DNA of 5,408 nucleotides from JANWKA01 sp035533815. Its GTDB lineage: Bacteria > Bacteroidota > Bacteroidia > Chitinophagales > Chitinophagaceae. The notes below the pieces were generated by a model, which saw nothing but the letters and a program-made list of their open reading frames with translations, ran no database searches and was not told the origin of the DNA. The stretch lies in contig DATLTB010000134.1 in assembly GCA_035533815.1 (NCBI GenBank), positions 1-5,408 of the forward strand, in the 5' to 3' direction. Numbering within the stretch: position 1 is the first letter of the stretch; every line of letters starts with the position of its first letter. Shown in pieces: positions 1-5,408 of this stretch. Position numbers and translations under genes: made by a program.

Positions 1-317
1 TGGTTCAGGTCGTATTGGACAATGCCAGGTATCAGCATTGTAAATTTGTAGAACAGCAAGCAGAGCAATTAAATATCGATTTGTTATTCCTACCGCCTTA
101 TTCTCCAAATTTAAATATTATTGAACGTTTATGGAAATTCAGCAAACGACAAATTTTGATTGGAAAATATTATGATACCCCAACGGAATTCCATGATACA
201 ATAAAACATTCTTTTAAAACGGTTGATACTAAACATATCGCCGAATTGAAAAAATTATTGACGCTAAAATTCCAACATTTTAATGACATTAAATGCACTA
301 ATTTAAACCGTTTGTAG
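1..317 (+). CDS. IS630-family transposase, C-terminal part (5' truncated by window edge)
   Basis: This is the C-terminal end of a DDE transposase that cuts and joins the ends of an IS630/Tc1-mariner-type element, which normally inserts at TA dinucleotides. The open frame enters from the left edge (first full codon at base 3) and reads VVLDNARYQ, the usual surroundings of the second catalytic Asp (codon 18-20). It then reads LPPYSPNLNIIERLW, the hallmark block holding the catalytic Glu (codon 123-125). Exactly 34 residues separate Asp and Glu, matching the DD34E spacing of IS630. About 60 basic, poorly conserved residues follow to the TAG at 315-317. A TTG at 15-17 is an internal codon, not a start. 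The segment is clearly richer in A and T than the genes to its right, as expected for an acquired element. The first Asp and DNA-binding domain lie outside the window, so I cannot tell whether the copy is intact. Confidence 0.9.
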   Translation, partial: VQVVLDNARYQHCKFVEQQAEQLNIDLLFLPPYSPNLNIIERLWKFSKRQILIGKYYDTPTEFHDTIKHSFKTVDTKHIAELKKLLTLKFQHFNDIKCTNLNRL

Positions 318-331
318 TATAGTTGATTTTA
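1..331 (+). mobile_element. Right-hand end of an IS630-type insertion sequence (boundary uncertain)
   Basis: The transposase frame implies that the right end of the element lies shortly after its stop at 317. Terminal inverted repeats of IS630 elements usually lie beyond the transposase stop, and a TA dinucleotide is expected at the junction. TA pairs occur at 315-331, and composition changes from AT-rich to GC-rich at about 331 (run of C and G from 332). I therefore place the end near 331, inside or touching the trhO stop codon. The other end is not in the window, so the inverted repeat could not be matched. Confidence 0.4.
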
Positions 332-1369
332 CCCCTGGGCCCTATTTAACCTGGGCCTGAGTCCCTGTTTTGATTTGTGATTGATCATCTGTCCCCTGAA
401 AGCACCCTTGCGCAACTGCTTTTGTTCCTCCAGCGGAAGATGGATTACCTGCATACAGGTTTGCGAACAACATCCATCAAACTTCATTTTACAAGCCTCA
501 CACTGGATAAAAAGCAGGTGGCAGCCTGCATTACGACAATTGGTATGGGTATCGCAAGGTTCTCCGCACTGGTGGCAATGGCTAATGATATCTCCGGTAA
601 TCCGCTCCCCCATCCTTCCGTCAAAAACAAAGTTTTTTCCCTTGAACTTGTTTTCCAGTCCCTGTTCCCGGACTTGTCTGGCATAGCTTATAATCCCCCC
701 TTCCAGGTGATACACCTGCCTGAATCCATGATGTAGAAGATAGGCACTGGCTTTTTCACATCGGATACCGCCGGTACAATACATCACAATGGGTTTGTCC
801 TGATGGTTTTGTAAGATCTCTGTTGCCTGAGGAAGCTGATCTCGAAAAGTATCTGAAGGTAATTCCAATGCTTTATCAAAATGACCTACTTCATACTCAT
901 AGTGATTGCGCATATCCACCACTACCGTTTCAGGGTTTTCTGTGAGCAGATTAAAGGAGCGGGCATCCAGATATTGCCCGGTTTGTGTGGCATCAAAAGT
1001 AGGATCAGTGATCCCATCAGCAACAATTTTTTCCCGGACCCTGATTTTCAACACCCAGAAGGAGCGGCTGCTATCTTCAATGGCCATATTGAGCCGCATG
1101 TCTTTTAAGCAAGGAAATGAATAAAGCATATTCTTGCAGGCTTCAAAACTGGATCTTGGTACGCTGGCCTGCCCGTTCAATCCCTCAGCAGCTACTTGTA
1201 TCCGGCCATAAACCAGCAAAGCGTTAAGCCCAGTATACAATTGATCCCTGAATACCATCGGGTTTTCAATCCGAACATACCGATAAAATGAAAAGGTAGT
1301 TCGGGGAATGTGGTTCCCCAGTAAACGTTTTTTCAACTCGGAATTGGATATCCGGTTATGTAGCGGCAT
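329..1369 (-). CDS. trhO: Rhodanese-domain tRNA uridine(34) hydroxylase TrhO (YceA/UPF0176 family)
   Basis: TrhO hydroxylates uridine 34 in the anticodon of certain tRNAs to 5-hydroxyuridine in an oxygen-dependent cytosolic reaction; this is known from the family, not tested here. The 346-residue product matches the usual length (about 320-350). Domains in order: an N-terminal alpha/beta domain (about 25-115, with FYRYVRI and AAEGLNGQ); a rhodanese domain (about 145-235) with VVVDMRNHYEYEVGHF and the active-site loop MYCTGGIRCEK, where Cys198 is the expected catalytic cysteine and Cys204 is also present; then a cysteine-rich tail (about 264-305) starting HCHQCGEPCD, probably a metal site. The ATG at 1369 is the only sensible start: no other Met codon precedes it before the in-frame stop at 1418-1420. 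There is no evident Shine-Dalgarno sequence, only an AT-rich leader. It is monocistronic. The last 15 or so residues (after QMINHKSK) look unconserved and lie beside an IS end. Confidence 0.95.
   Translation of the reverse strand: MPLHNRISNSELKKRLLGNHIPRTTFSFYRYVRIENPMVFRDQLYTGLNALLVYGRIQVAAEGLNGQASVPRSSFEACKNMLYSFPCLKDMRLNMAIEDSSRSFWVLKIRVREKIVADGITDPTFDATQTGQYLDARSFNLLTENPETVVVDMRNHYEYEVGHFDKALELPSDTFRDQLPQATEILQNHQDKPIVMYCTGGIRCEKASAYLLHHGFRQVYHLEGGIISYARQVREQGLENKFKGKNFVFDGRMGERITGDIISHCHQCGEPCDTHTNCRNAGCHLLFIQCEACKMKFDGCCSQTCMQVIHLPLEEQKQLRKGAFRGQMINHKSKQGLRPRLNRAQG
336..359. repeat. GC-rich hairpin and direct repeat at the trhO 3' end
   Basis: CCTGGGCC occurs twice (334-341 and 350-357). 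Because the unit is nearly self-complementary, GGCCC at 338-342 can pair with GGGCC at 353-357 around a 10-base loop, extended by two wobble pairs. It lies inside the last codons of trhO, between two convergent genes. A weak termination role is possible, but neither strand has a proper T-tract after the stem. Confidence 0.35.
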
Positions 1370-1412
1370 ATAATCAAATATGAAAAAACAAGTAAATACA
1401 GTAATCAGGAAA

Positions 1413-1420
1413 CAAAATTA
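1413..1420 (-). promoter_or_regulatory. Probable trhO promoter, Bacteroidota -7 element
   Basis: Read on the minus strand, this site is TAATTTTG, a full match to the Bacteroidota -7 consensus TAnnTTTG. Transcription would begin roughly 5 bases further on, giving trhO a leader of about 35-40 AT-rich bases. No TTTG stands at the proper upstream spacing for a -33 box (the nearest TTG, 1437-1435, is too close), so the call rests on the -7 element and its position. Confidence 0.45.
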
Positions 1421-1440
1421 GTATAAAAGAATTTCAATTA

Positions 1441-1448
1441 TACCTTTG
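1441..1448 (+). promoter_or_regulatory. Plus-strand promoter-like -7 element TACCTTTG
   Basis: TACCTTTG followed by CA is a textbook form of the Bacteroidota -7 element, here facing right, away from trhO. A -33 TTTG at the proper distance is not visible. The only frame directly behind it is a 21-codon ORF at 1462-1527, so either it drives a short transcript, is left over from a lost gene, or is a chance match. Confidence 0.35.
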
Positions 1449-1461
1449 CAATACAGATGTC

Positions 1462-1477
1462 ATGCTATTATTAGCAT
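1462..1477. repeat. Perfect 6-bp hairpin ATGCTA-TTAT-TAGCAT
   Basis: ATGCTA (1462-1467) and TAGCAT (1472-1477) are exact reverse complements around a TTAT loop. It lies about 14 bases behind the plus-strand promoter-like site, so it would be at the very 5' end of any transcript from there. It has no T-tract, and a regulatory role is unproven. Confidence 0.4.
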
Positions 1478-1573
1478 CTGAAGTGTCTCCCATGTATGCT
1501 ACTCATTCCCGTTTACTGCATGCATAGTTGAAATTGCTGAACGATTTGATTTTAGAGAATCCAACAAACAGGT

Positions 1574-2174
1574 TCACTTCAACTCCCTGCCGATCATTTC
1601 AATATAGCTTTTACCTTGCTGATAATGGTTTTCATCTTCCCCAAAACGCTCACATATCCGGTTTCCTGAGTAAGTAAAGCTTCGCTGTATAAAGGGGACT
1701 ATTTTATATGTCCCAGGTTGGCTGCTGTCACCTGGCACAAGGGATAACCCCTGGCCTTTTCATGGTCGCTACCTTCATAAATGCCGCCCAGGTATTCCAT
1801 GGGCTTGGCATAGGCTTTATGATGTTTACTTGGTCAATAGCAATAACCATATCCTCGTTGATTTTATCATCTCCCAGCCTGAGAATCCGGTCATTGACCC
1901 CATCAGTAAAATCTTCATCAGCCAGATTACGCCTTAAGCGGTCTTCCGATTTAATCAACGGGATATCCTCCTGAAGGGAGCGAACTATATTGGGCAGTTT
2001 ATCTTCCCTGCTGGCCTGAATGCCATTGAACATTTCCATGATCAGCCATTGTTTGGCTTTGAAACAGTTCGTCCGTATAGAGATAGCCTCCAAATTCGGT
2101 ATAGGCGCTGGTTTCCACTTGTATTATCCGACTTTGGGCGCTTCTATTTGAGGAATCTTTTTTCAACGACCCAT
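1574..2174 (-). pseudogene. Decayed DDE transposase (IS4-like), frameshifted and internally shortened
   Basis: No single frame is intact, but the frames join into one recognisable N-terminal half of an IS4-like transposase. From about 2174 leftward it reads KKIPQIEAPKVG, then after a shift near 2127 IIQVETSAYTEFGGYLY, and after another near 2060 a long stretch (FNGIQASREDKLPNIVRSLQ, then LIKSEDRLRRNL, then VIAIDQVNIIKP). The Asp codon at 1833-1835 fits the first catalytic residue. Between 1812 and 1813 one base appears lost. Restoring it gives KPYAKPMEYLGGIYEGSD followed by GYPLCQVTAANLGHIK, a typical continuation in this type of transposase. A TAG follows at 1699-1701, then SPLYSEALLTQETGY. 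The remaining catalytic Asp and Glu are absent. Between about 1663 and 1574 a different frame is open and ends in TGA (contains CERFGEDENHYQQGKSY); it may be the original C-terminus after an internal deletion. The precise IS family is uncertain, but loss of function is clear. Confidence 0.8.
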
Positions 2175-2429
2175 TGGCAGCCAGAGGCCCCGGGAACAGT
2201 TTTAAAAAGGAATGGGAAGCATTACATTTTCAAAAATCAATTAACCCCACGACAGACTGCGTTTTAACCTTGGGGAAACCAAATTTTAAGGAAACTCCAG
2301 TATTTTTATACGGAGTAAATAGCCAAATAAATAACTCAGTATTAGTGAACCTCCCTATGTGCTTGGCACAGTGATGTTCACATGTCTTTAAATTCCCGGA
2401 TAATGTAATACTCAAGCCGGAATAAACAA
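2175..2429. other. Non-coding stretch downstream of the acylase operon
   Basis: About 255 bases between the start of the transposase remnant and the end of the small membrane-protein gene. Short open frames on both strands have no recognisable motif or sensible composition. The only structure I see is the nested inverted repeat at 2345-2381. Part of the stretch could be the upstream end of the decayed insertion sequence. Confidence 0.5.
2345..2381. repeat. Nested inverted repeat downstream of the acylase operon
   Basis: GTGAAC (2345-2350) pairs with GTTCAC (2376-2381). Inside it, TGTGC (2358-2362) pairs with GCACA (2366-2370) around a TTG loop, with internal loops of 7 and 5 bases between the stems. 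It lies about 50 bases past the stop of the 2430-2819 gene, where a transcript end is expected. On the minus strand it is followed by a mixed AT-rich sequence, not a T-run, so a factor-independent terminator is only possible. A protein-binding site or IS-end structure are alternatives. Confidence 0.4.
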
Positions 2430-2819
2430 TCAAAAATATTTGGAATAGAACCGTCCGAAATCAATGGTCTTTTTTTTAGTCCCATGGCGAAGCAGGCAGG
2501 CGGTGAGACCGGCAAATCCCGCAGGTAATGCACCGGTAAGTGAGGCCACTACCAGGATCAGGATATGTCCGCGATGGTTAAAAATCAACATGGACATTCT
2601 GTCTGATAAAATATGATTGTTTTGCATATCCATGACAATAGCCAGGATAAACCAAAGCAGGAAGATGGAAAGGAAAGCACAAATAAATCCAATGGCTGGT
2701 CTTTGGGGAATCAGCAGAAAAATAATAAAGGGTACGGCAGCCACAGTCCAGAAAGGGAGGAACAATCCGGCCAGCCAGCACAGAAAGAGATTCAAGACAA
2801 GCAGTACTAAAAAGCGCAT
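2430..2819 (-). CDS. Small multi-pass inner-membrane protein, function unknown
   Basis: I do not recognise a named family. The 129-residue product is strongly hydrophobic, with likely membrane segments at about 3-23, 25-38, 42-64 and 84-110, so three to four passes. A polar stretch at 65-83 (MDMQNNHILSDRMSML) lies between the third and fourth, and a basic tail (RHGTKKK) at 111-117 is probably cytoplasmic. The fourth segment is rich in Gly and Ala (ASLTGALPAGFAGLTA). The ATG at 2819 lies six bases after the stop of the upstream acylase gene, so the two are almost certainly co-transcribed and may be translationally coupled; the leader is A-rich with no Shine-Dalgarno sequence. Its position suggests a role linked to the acylase at the membrane, but that is inference from linkage only. 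Confidence 0.75.
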   Translation of the reverse strand: MRFLVLLVLNLFLCWLAGLFLPFWTVAAVPFIIFLLIPQRPAIGFICAFLSIFLLWFILAIVMDMQNNHILSDRMSMLIFNHRGHILILVVASLTGALPAGFAGLTACLLRHGTKKKTIDFGRFYSKYF

Positions 2820-2825
2820 GTTATA

Positions 2826-5252
2826 TTATTTTTTTTCAAAGGACATCCGGTAACGGACAGCCGGATCTCCAGGTTTTTGCTGATCCAGCACGTGTATTCG
2901 ATAATATTTCCCCATCACCCAGTTTTTGACCATATTATCATAATATTTGCTCCCTGGGTTACCGTCCTGACCTCCGGGATAAATTCCATAAGCCCGGATC
3001 GGGGAGGATAATTCCACCACCATCCTCCAGGAAGGCCCATGCGTTTTTTTAGTGGCATTCACGATACCTGCTCCTCCGCCGGTGAATAAATGCATATCGC
3101 TGAAGGCAGGCAGTTTGGCCAGGTGCATAATGTCAGTTCCCTGGAATTTTCCCCATTCCAGTTGACCGGCCAGATCAATTTTCCCCGCTTGTTTCATGGC
3201 CTTATGAAAAGCATCCAAGTCCATGCCGGCCAGGGTAGGTATGGGCGGGGGAATATCTTTCAGAAAATGAAGTGCACTGTCCCCGGAAAGCAATTCTATG
3301 GTTACAATATCCTGTGGCCGGGGGACAGCCATATGTACCTTGCGGTAATATCCGGCCCAGACATCAGCGTATAAACTGTCCCACCATAATTGAAATAGCG
3401 ATGGGCCCGAGAAATACGGTTCGTTATACAGATTCCATCTGCCCAGGGTATCGAGGTACAGGGTTTCCTGTTTGCCTGATGCTCCATTTTTAAGTTCTCT
3501 CAGCATCAGGGGAAGTGCCTGGGATGCGAAAGTATTGTATACATCGGTCTGAAGTTCCTCCATATTTTTAATGGTAATATGGGTCGACTGACTCAACACC
3601 TGGTTGATGCGGTGAGCCCGGTAAGGCTTGAAGTCCCCACTGTAATAATAGGGATAGGTGCTATCGGTGGGTTGTTCATTGGCCGAACTGACAAAATTCC
3701 GGACTGGATTGAACACATGGGGATTTTCCCTATAGGGAATAAATCCTTCCCACATATTGGAGCTGTCTTCACCTGACATGATGAACTTACCCTGGCCCTT
3801 CCAGAGCAGCGGGAACTTTCCTTGTTCCCAAATCGCAATATTACCGTCTTTGTCAGCATAGGCAAAATTCTGACCCGGACTGTCAAAATATTGCAATGAC
3901 TGCAGATAATCAGCGTAATTATGGGCATGGTTTAACATATAAATGCAAAGGGCTTCATTGGAAGAATCCCCACCTGTCCACCGGGATGCCAGGGCTTTTT
4001 TACCGGTGACCGGATCCGGGAATGAGGCATCATAGGTAACCGGACCGAAAAAGGTATAGGCGACCGTGTCATAAAAAGGCTGTTGATCCCGGACCTGAAT
4101 GCATTCAATATGCAGGTCAGTATTCTTCCAGCCATTTTCCCACCGGTACTGGCGGCGGCTACTATCCCGGAACCTGACGGTATAATAATCTTTGACATCC
4201 CGTTCGGCATTGGTCTCCCCCCAGGCGATGGAATCATTGAACCCGATGATCACCCCGGGGGATCCGGGCAGGGATACCCCATTGGCATCCATGCCCGGAA
4301 CGACCAGCTGAACTTCAAACCAGAGTGAAGGCAGGTTCAGGTCCAGGTGGGGATCATTGCATAAAATGGGAACCCCGGACCTGGTCATTTTACCATTGAC
4401 CGCCCAGTTATTGCTGCCATTGCGGATCCCGGGATTTTCCGGCTTAATCGGATCAGGAAGCACAAATCCCGAAACCGGGGCATTGATTTTCGGAGCATGG
4501 GGACTGGATACCGGCGGGTCAAATCTCATGCCGACCGGGACAATCGGATCCTGCTGCTGATAAAAATCCGGGTAAATCCGGTCAAAGTCCGATGCGGAAA
4601 GGATATTGCGTGCATTGGTGTTCTCCCGGGCATTGACTTCCCCGGTCAGCATATCCGACATATACTTGATCAGCAGGGCGCATTTCAACGGAGTCCAGGG
4701 GGAGGGATAATATCCAAGCAACTTGTATTCCAGCGGGAGTTTCCGGTAGTCCAAAGTGGATATCCAGGCATTGACCCCGGCTGTGTAGGCATTGATTACC
4801 GGGGCAGTGACCGGATTGTTTTCCATGACAGCCACCGCTTTTTTGGCTGCCGTCACCATTCCTTTTCTGCGTTGCAGCCGGTCAAAGGACAGGGTTTCCG
4901 GACCCAGAATTTCCGAAACCCGGCCTGCAGCGGCCCTGACCTGAAGCTCCATTTGCCAGAGCCTGAACCTGGCTGTGATGTATCCCTGGAGAAAATACAA
5001 ATCATGCTCATTGCGGGCGAAAATATGGGGAACGAGCTGTTTATCCAGCCAAACTGTAGCAGAATCCTGTAAACCAGGTACGGAAAAATTACCGGAAAAA
5101 TCTTCGGATACCGGAGATGCATTCTGCCAGAAACCTTCCTGGGGGCTGAACAACCTTCCCAATGGCGGAAGAGAAGGAGACCACCACCGGCTTAGTAAAA
5201 TGACCAGTCCAAGGGTAACCAGTCCGGAGCAGCAAACCCGAAACCATTTCAT
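2826..5252 (-). CDS. Penicillin acylase family protein (Ntn hydrolase), membrane-anchored or exported
   Basis: Members are Ntn hydrolases that cleave amide bonds (beta-lactam side chains, acyl-homoserine lactones, other N-acyl compounds) after self-cleavage into alpha and beta chains. The true substrate cannot be read from sequence. The 808-residue product begins with a hydrophobic segment at about 8-22, a signal or anchor, so it should act in the periplasm. The alpha region (about 60-240) has the HIFARNEHDLYFLQGY block. Processing is expected before Ser280 in RNGSNNWAVNG, making Ser280 the N-terminal nucleophile. Supporting motifs are NDPHLDLNLPSLWFEV, GVIIGFNDSIAWG, Asn525 in SSANEQP (oxyanion-hole position) and Arg548 in YRAHRI (position of the conserved beta-chain arginine). 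The C-terminus has the typical GGQDGNPGSKYYD and W-x2-G-x-Y. Nothing needed for activity appears missing. The length is normal for the family. The ATG at 5252 keeps the signal segment; the frame is open upstream to a stop at 5110-5112 relative to 5000 (bases 5310-5312) without an ATG. It leads a two-gene operon. Confidence 0.93.
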   Translation of the reverse strand: MKWFRVCCSGLVTLGLVILLSRWWSPSLPPLGRLFSPQEGFWQNASPVSEDFSGNFSVPGLQDSATVWLDKQLVPHIFARNEHDLYFLQGYITARFRLWQMELQVRAAAGRVSEILGPETLSFDRLQRRKGMVTAAKKAVAVMENNPVTAPVINAYTAGVNAWISTLDYRKLPLEYKLLGYYPSPWTPLKCALLIKYMSDMLTGEVNARENTNARNILSASDFDRIYPDFYQQQDPIVPVGMRFDPPVSSPHAPKINAPVSGFVLPDPIKPENPGIRNGSNNWAVNGKMTRSGVPILCNDPHLDLNLPSLWFEVQLVVPGMDANGVSLPGSPGVIIGFNDSIAWGETNAERDVKDYYTVRFRDSSRRQYRWENGWKNTDLHIECIQVRDQQPFYDTVAYTFFGPVTYDASFPDPVTGKKALASRWTGGDSSNEALCIYMLNHAHNYADYLQSLQYFDSPGQNFAYADKDGNIAIWEQGKFPLLWKGQGKFIMSGEDSSNMWEGFIPYRENPHVFNPVRNFVSSANEQPTDSTYPYYYSGDFKPYRAHRINQVLSQSTHITIKNMEELQTDVYNTFASQALPLMLRELKNGASGKQETLYLDTLGRWNLYNEPYFSGPSLFQLWWDSLYADVWAGYYRKVHMAVPRPQDIVTIELLSGDSALHFLKDIPPPIPTLAGMDLDAFHKAMKQAGKIDLAGQLEWGKFQGTDIMHLAKLPAFSDMHLFTGGGAGIVNATKKTHGPSWRMVVELSSPIRAYGIYPGGQDGNPGSKYYDNMVKNWVMGKYYRIHVLDQQKPGDPAVRYRMSFEKK

Positions 5253-5255
5253 AAA

Positions 5256-5270
5256 TTTTCGGTTCGAAAA
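5256..5270. repeat. Perfect hairpin directly before the acylase start codon
   Basis: TTTTCG (5256-5261) and CGAAAA (5265-5270) are exact reverse complements around GTT. On the minus strand the stem ends three bases before the acylase ATG, where a ribosome would bind. It could tune translation, be part of the end of the neighbouring tnpB element, or form the lower part of a terminator-like structure with the next hairpin. Confidence 0.5.
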
Positions 5271-5291
5271 CCCAGCGGTCTTGCCGCAGGG
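5271..5291. repeat. GC-rich hairpin with one mismatch, abutting the previous one
   Basis: CCC-A-GCGG (5271-5278) pairs with CCGC-A-GGG (5284-5291) around a five-base TCTTG loop, with one A-A mismatch inside the stem. On the minus strand the stem is followed directly by TTTT, so it resembles a short intrinsic terminator or attenuator just ahead of the acylase gene. A hairpin with an unpaired base near the start of tnpB would also suit the imperfect subterminal palindromes of IS200/IS605 elements. Confidence 0.45.
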
Positions 5292-5329
5292 AGGAGAACC
5301 ACTTCCTTTTTAAGTTTAAATGCCTTGAC

Positions 5330-5337
5330 TATATTTG
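5330..5337 (+). promoter_or_regulatory. Possible tnpB promoter -7 element TATATTTG
   Basis: The site matches TAnnTTTG and points toward the tnpB start 8 bases away. Initiation about 5 bases past it would leave a nearly leaderless message. No clear -33 TTTG is seen at the usual spacing, so it may be a chance match in AT-rich DNA. Confidence 0.3.
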
Positions 5338-5345
5338 AATAGGTT

Positions 5346-5408
5346 ATGAAACTGACCCTCCAAATCAAGCTTCTGCCCACCGAAGAACAGGGCGTTCATC
5401 TTCTTGAA
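5346..5408 (+). CDS. tnpB: TnpB-like RNA-guided nuclease of an IS200/IS605-type element, N-terminus only
   Basis: Only the first 21 codons are in the window, and the frame stays open to the right edge. The start reads MKLTLQIKLLPTEEQ, the typical N-terminal beginning of TnpB proteins (a Lys-rich beta strand, then K-L-x-P-T-x-E-Q leading into a helix). TnpB is a RuvC-type nuclease guided by an RNA from the element's 3' end; its known role is to help keep the transposon in the genome. The RuvC residues and zinc finger would be beyond the edge and cannot be checked. The ATG at 5346 is chosen because the motif begins there; AGG at 5341-5343 is too close to be a good ribosome site. It is divergent from the acylase gene, 93 bases apart. 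No tnpA lies in that gap, so any tnpA would have to be downstream or absent. Confidence 0.7.
   Translation, partial: MKLTLQIKLLPTEEQGVHLLE

Larger units (their letters stand above)
1370..1573. other. Intergenic region between trhO and the dead transposase
   Basis: About 200 bases without a convincing gene. It contains the two oppositely facing -7-like elements, a 6-bp perfect hairpin at 1462-1477 and the self-complementary octamer TGCATGCA at about 1518-1525. Part of it may be the decayed outer end of the IS4-like element whose transposase remnant starts at 1574, but I could not identify terminal inverted repeats. Confidence 0.5.

Noticed and set aside
334..357. Repeated CCTGGGCC as a possible CRISPR or tandem array
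   Set aside because: Only two 8-base copies, inside a coding region and nearly self-complementary; no spacers.
377..736. 119-codon plus-strand frame inside trhO
   Set aside because: It is antisense to the conserved C-terminal half of TrhO and has no motif or start context of its own.
1462..1527. 21-codon ORF resembling the N-terminus of a glycogen-synthase-like protein (LASEVSP)
   Set aside because: The resemblance covers only a few residues and the frame stops at once; too short to call a gene or remnant.
2230..2433. 67-codon minus-strand frame after the membrane-protein gene
   Set aside because: It has no family resemblance and no start signal; it spans the nested inverted repeat and is best read as non-coding.
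2613..2853. Plus-strand frames across the small membrane-protein gene
   Set aside because: They are antisense to a hydrophobic protein, which gives a polar Lys/Gln-rich shadow; no independent evidence for coding.
4497..5072. 191-codon open frame on the plus strand inside the acylase gene
   Set aside because: It is fully antisense to a well-supported Ntn hydrolase, has no recognisable motif, and has the Gly/Pro/Ile-rich make-up of a shadow frame.
5253..5312. Upstream extension of the acylase reading frame
   Set aside because: The frame is open back to a stop at 5310-5312, but no ATG is present and the added residues would precede a proper signal segment beginning MKW.

Overview
The window looks like a piece of a Bacteroidota chromosome (a Chitinophagales- or Sphingobacteriales-like member is my guess, not shown by the sequence). 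Reasons: AT-rich leaders with no clear Shine-Dalgarno sequences, several matches to the Bacteroidota -7 promoter element TAnnTTTG, and a protein set (TrhO with a cysteine-rich tail, a long membrane-anchored penicillin-acylase homologue, remnants of several insertion sequences) common in that phylum. It holds three ordinary chromosomal genes, all on the minus strand, among traces of three different mobile elements.

Layout from left to right. Bases 1-317 are the 3' part of an AT-rich IS630-family transposase on the plus strand, cut by the window edge; it keeps the second Asp and the Glu of the DDE triad, 34 residues apart. It converges on trhO (329-1369, minus), a rhodanese-fold tRNA uridine-34 hydroxylase, with only 11 bases between the two stop codons. 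A roughly 200-base gap (1370-1573) carries a likely trhO promoter and an oppositely directed promoter-like site with no convincing gene behind it. Bases 1574-2174 (minus) are a decayed DDE (IS4-like) transposase. Its reading frame can be rebuilt by joining frames, but it is broken by several frameshifts and a stop, and the second half of the catalytic domain is missing. Bases 2175-2429 are non-coding apart from a nested inverted repeat.

Bases 2430-5252 (minus) form a two-gene operon: an 808-residue penicillin-acylase-family Ntn hydrolase with an N-terminal membrane anchor or signal, followed six bases later by a 129-residue multi-pass membrane protein of unknown function. The hydrolase start codon is preceded almost directly by two abutting hairpins (5256-5291). 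Divergently, at 5346, begins the N-terminus of a TnpB-like protein, the RNA-guided nuclease of IS200/IS605-type elements, which runs out of the window.

The host genes do housekeeping tRNA modification and probably periplasmic amide hydrolysis. Nothing links trhO functionally to the acylase operon. The most interesting parts are the edges: the tnpB start with its structured upstream region beside the acylase gene, the reconstructable dead transposase, and the IS630 end pressed against trhO.
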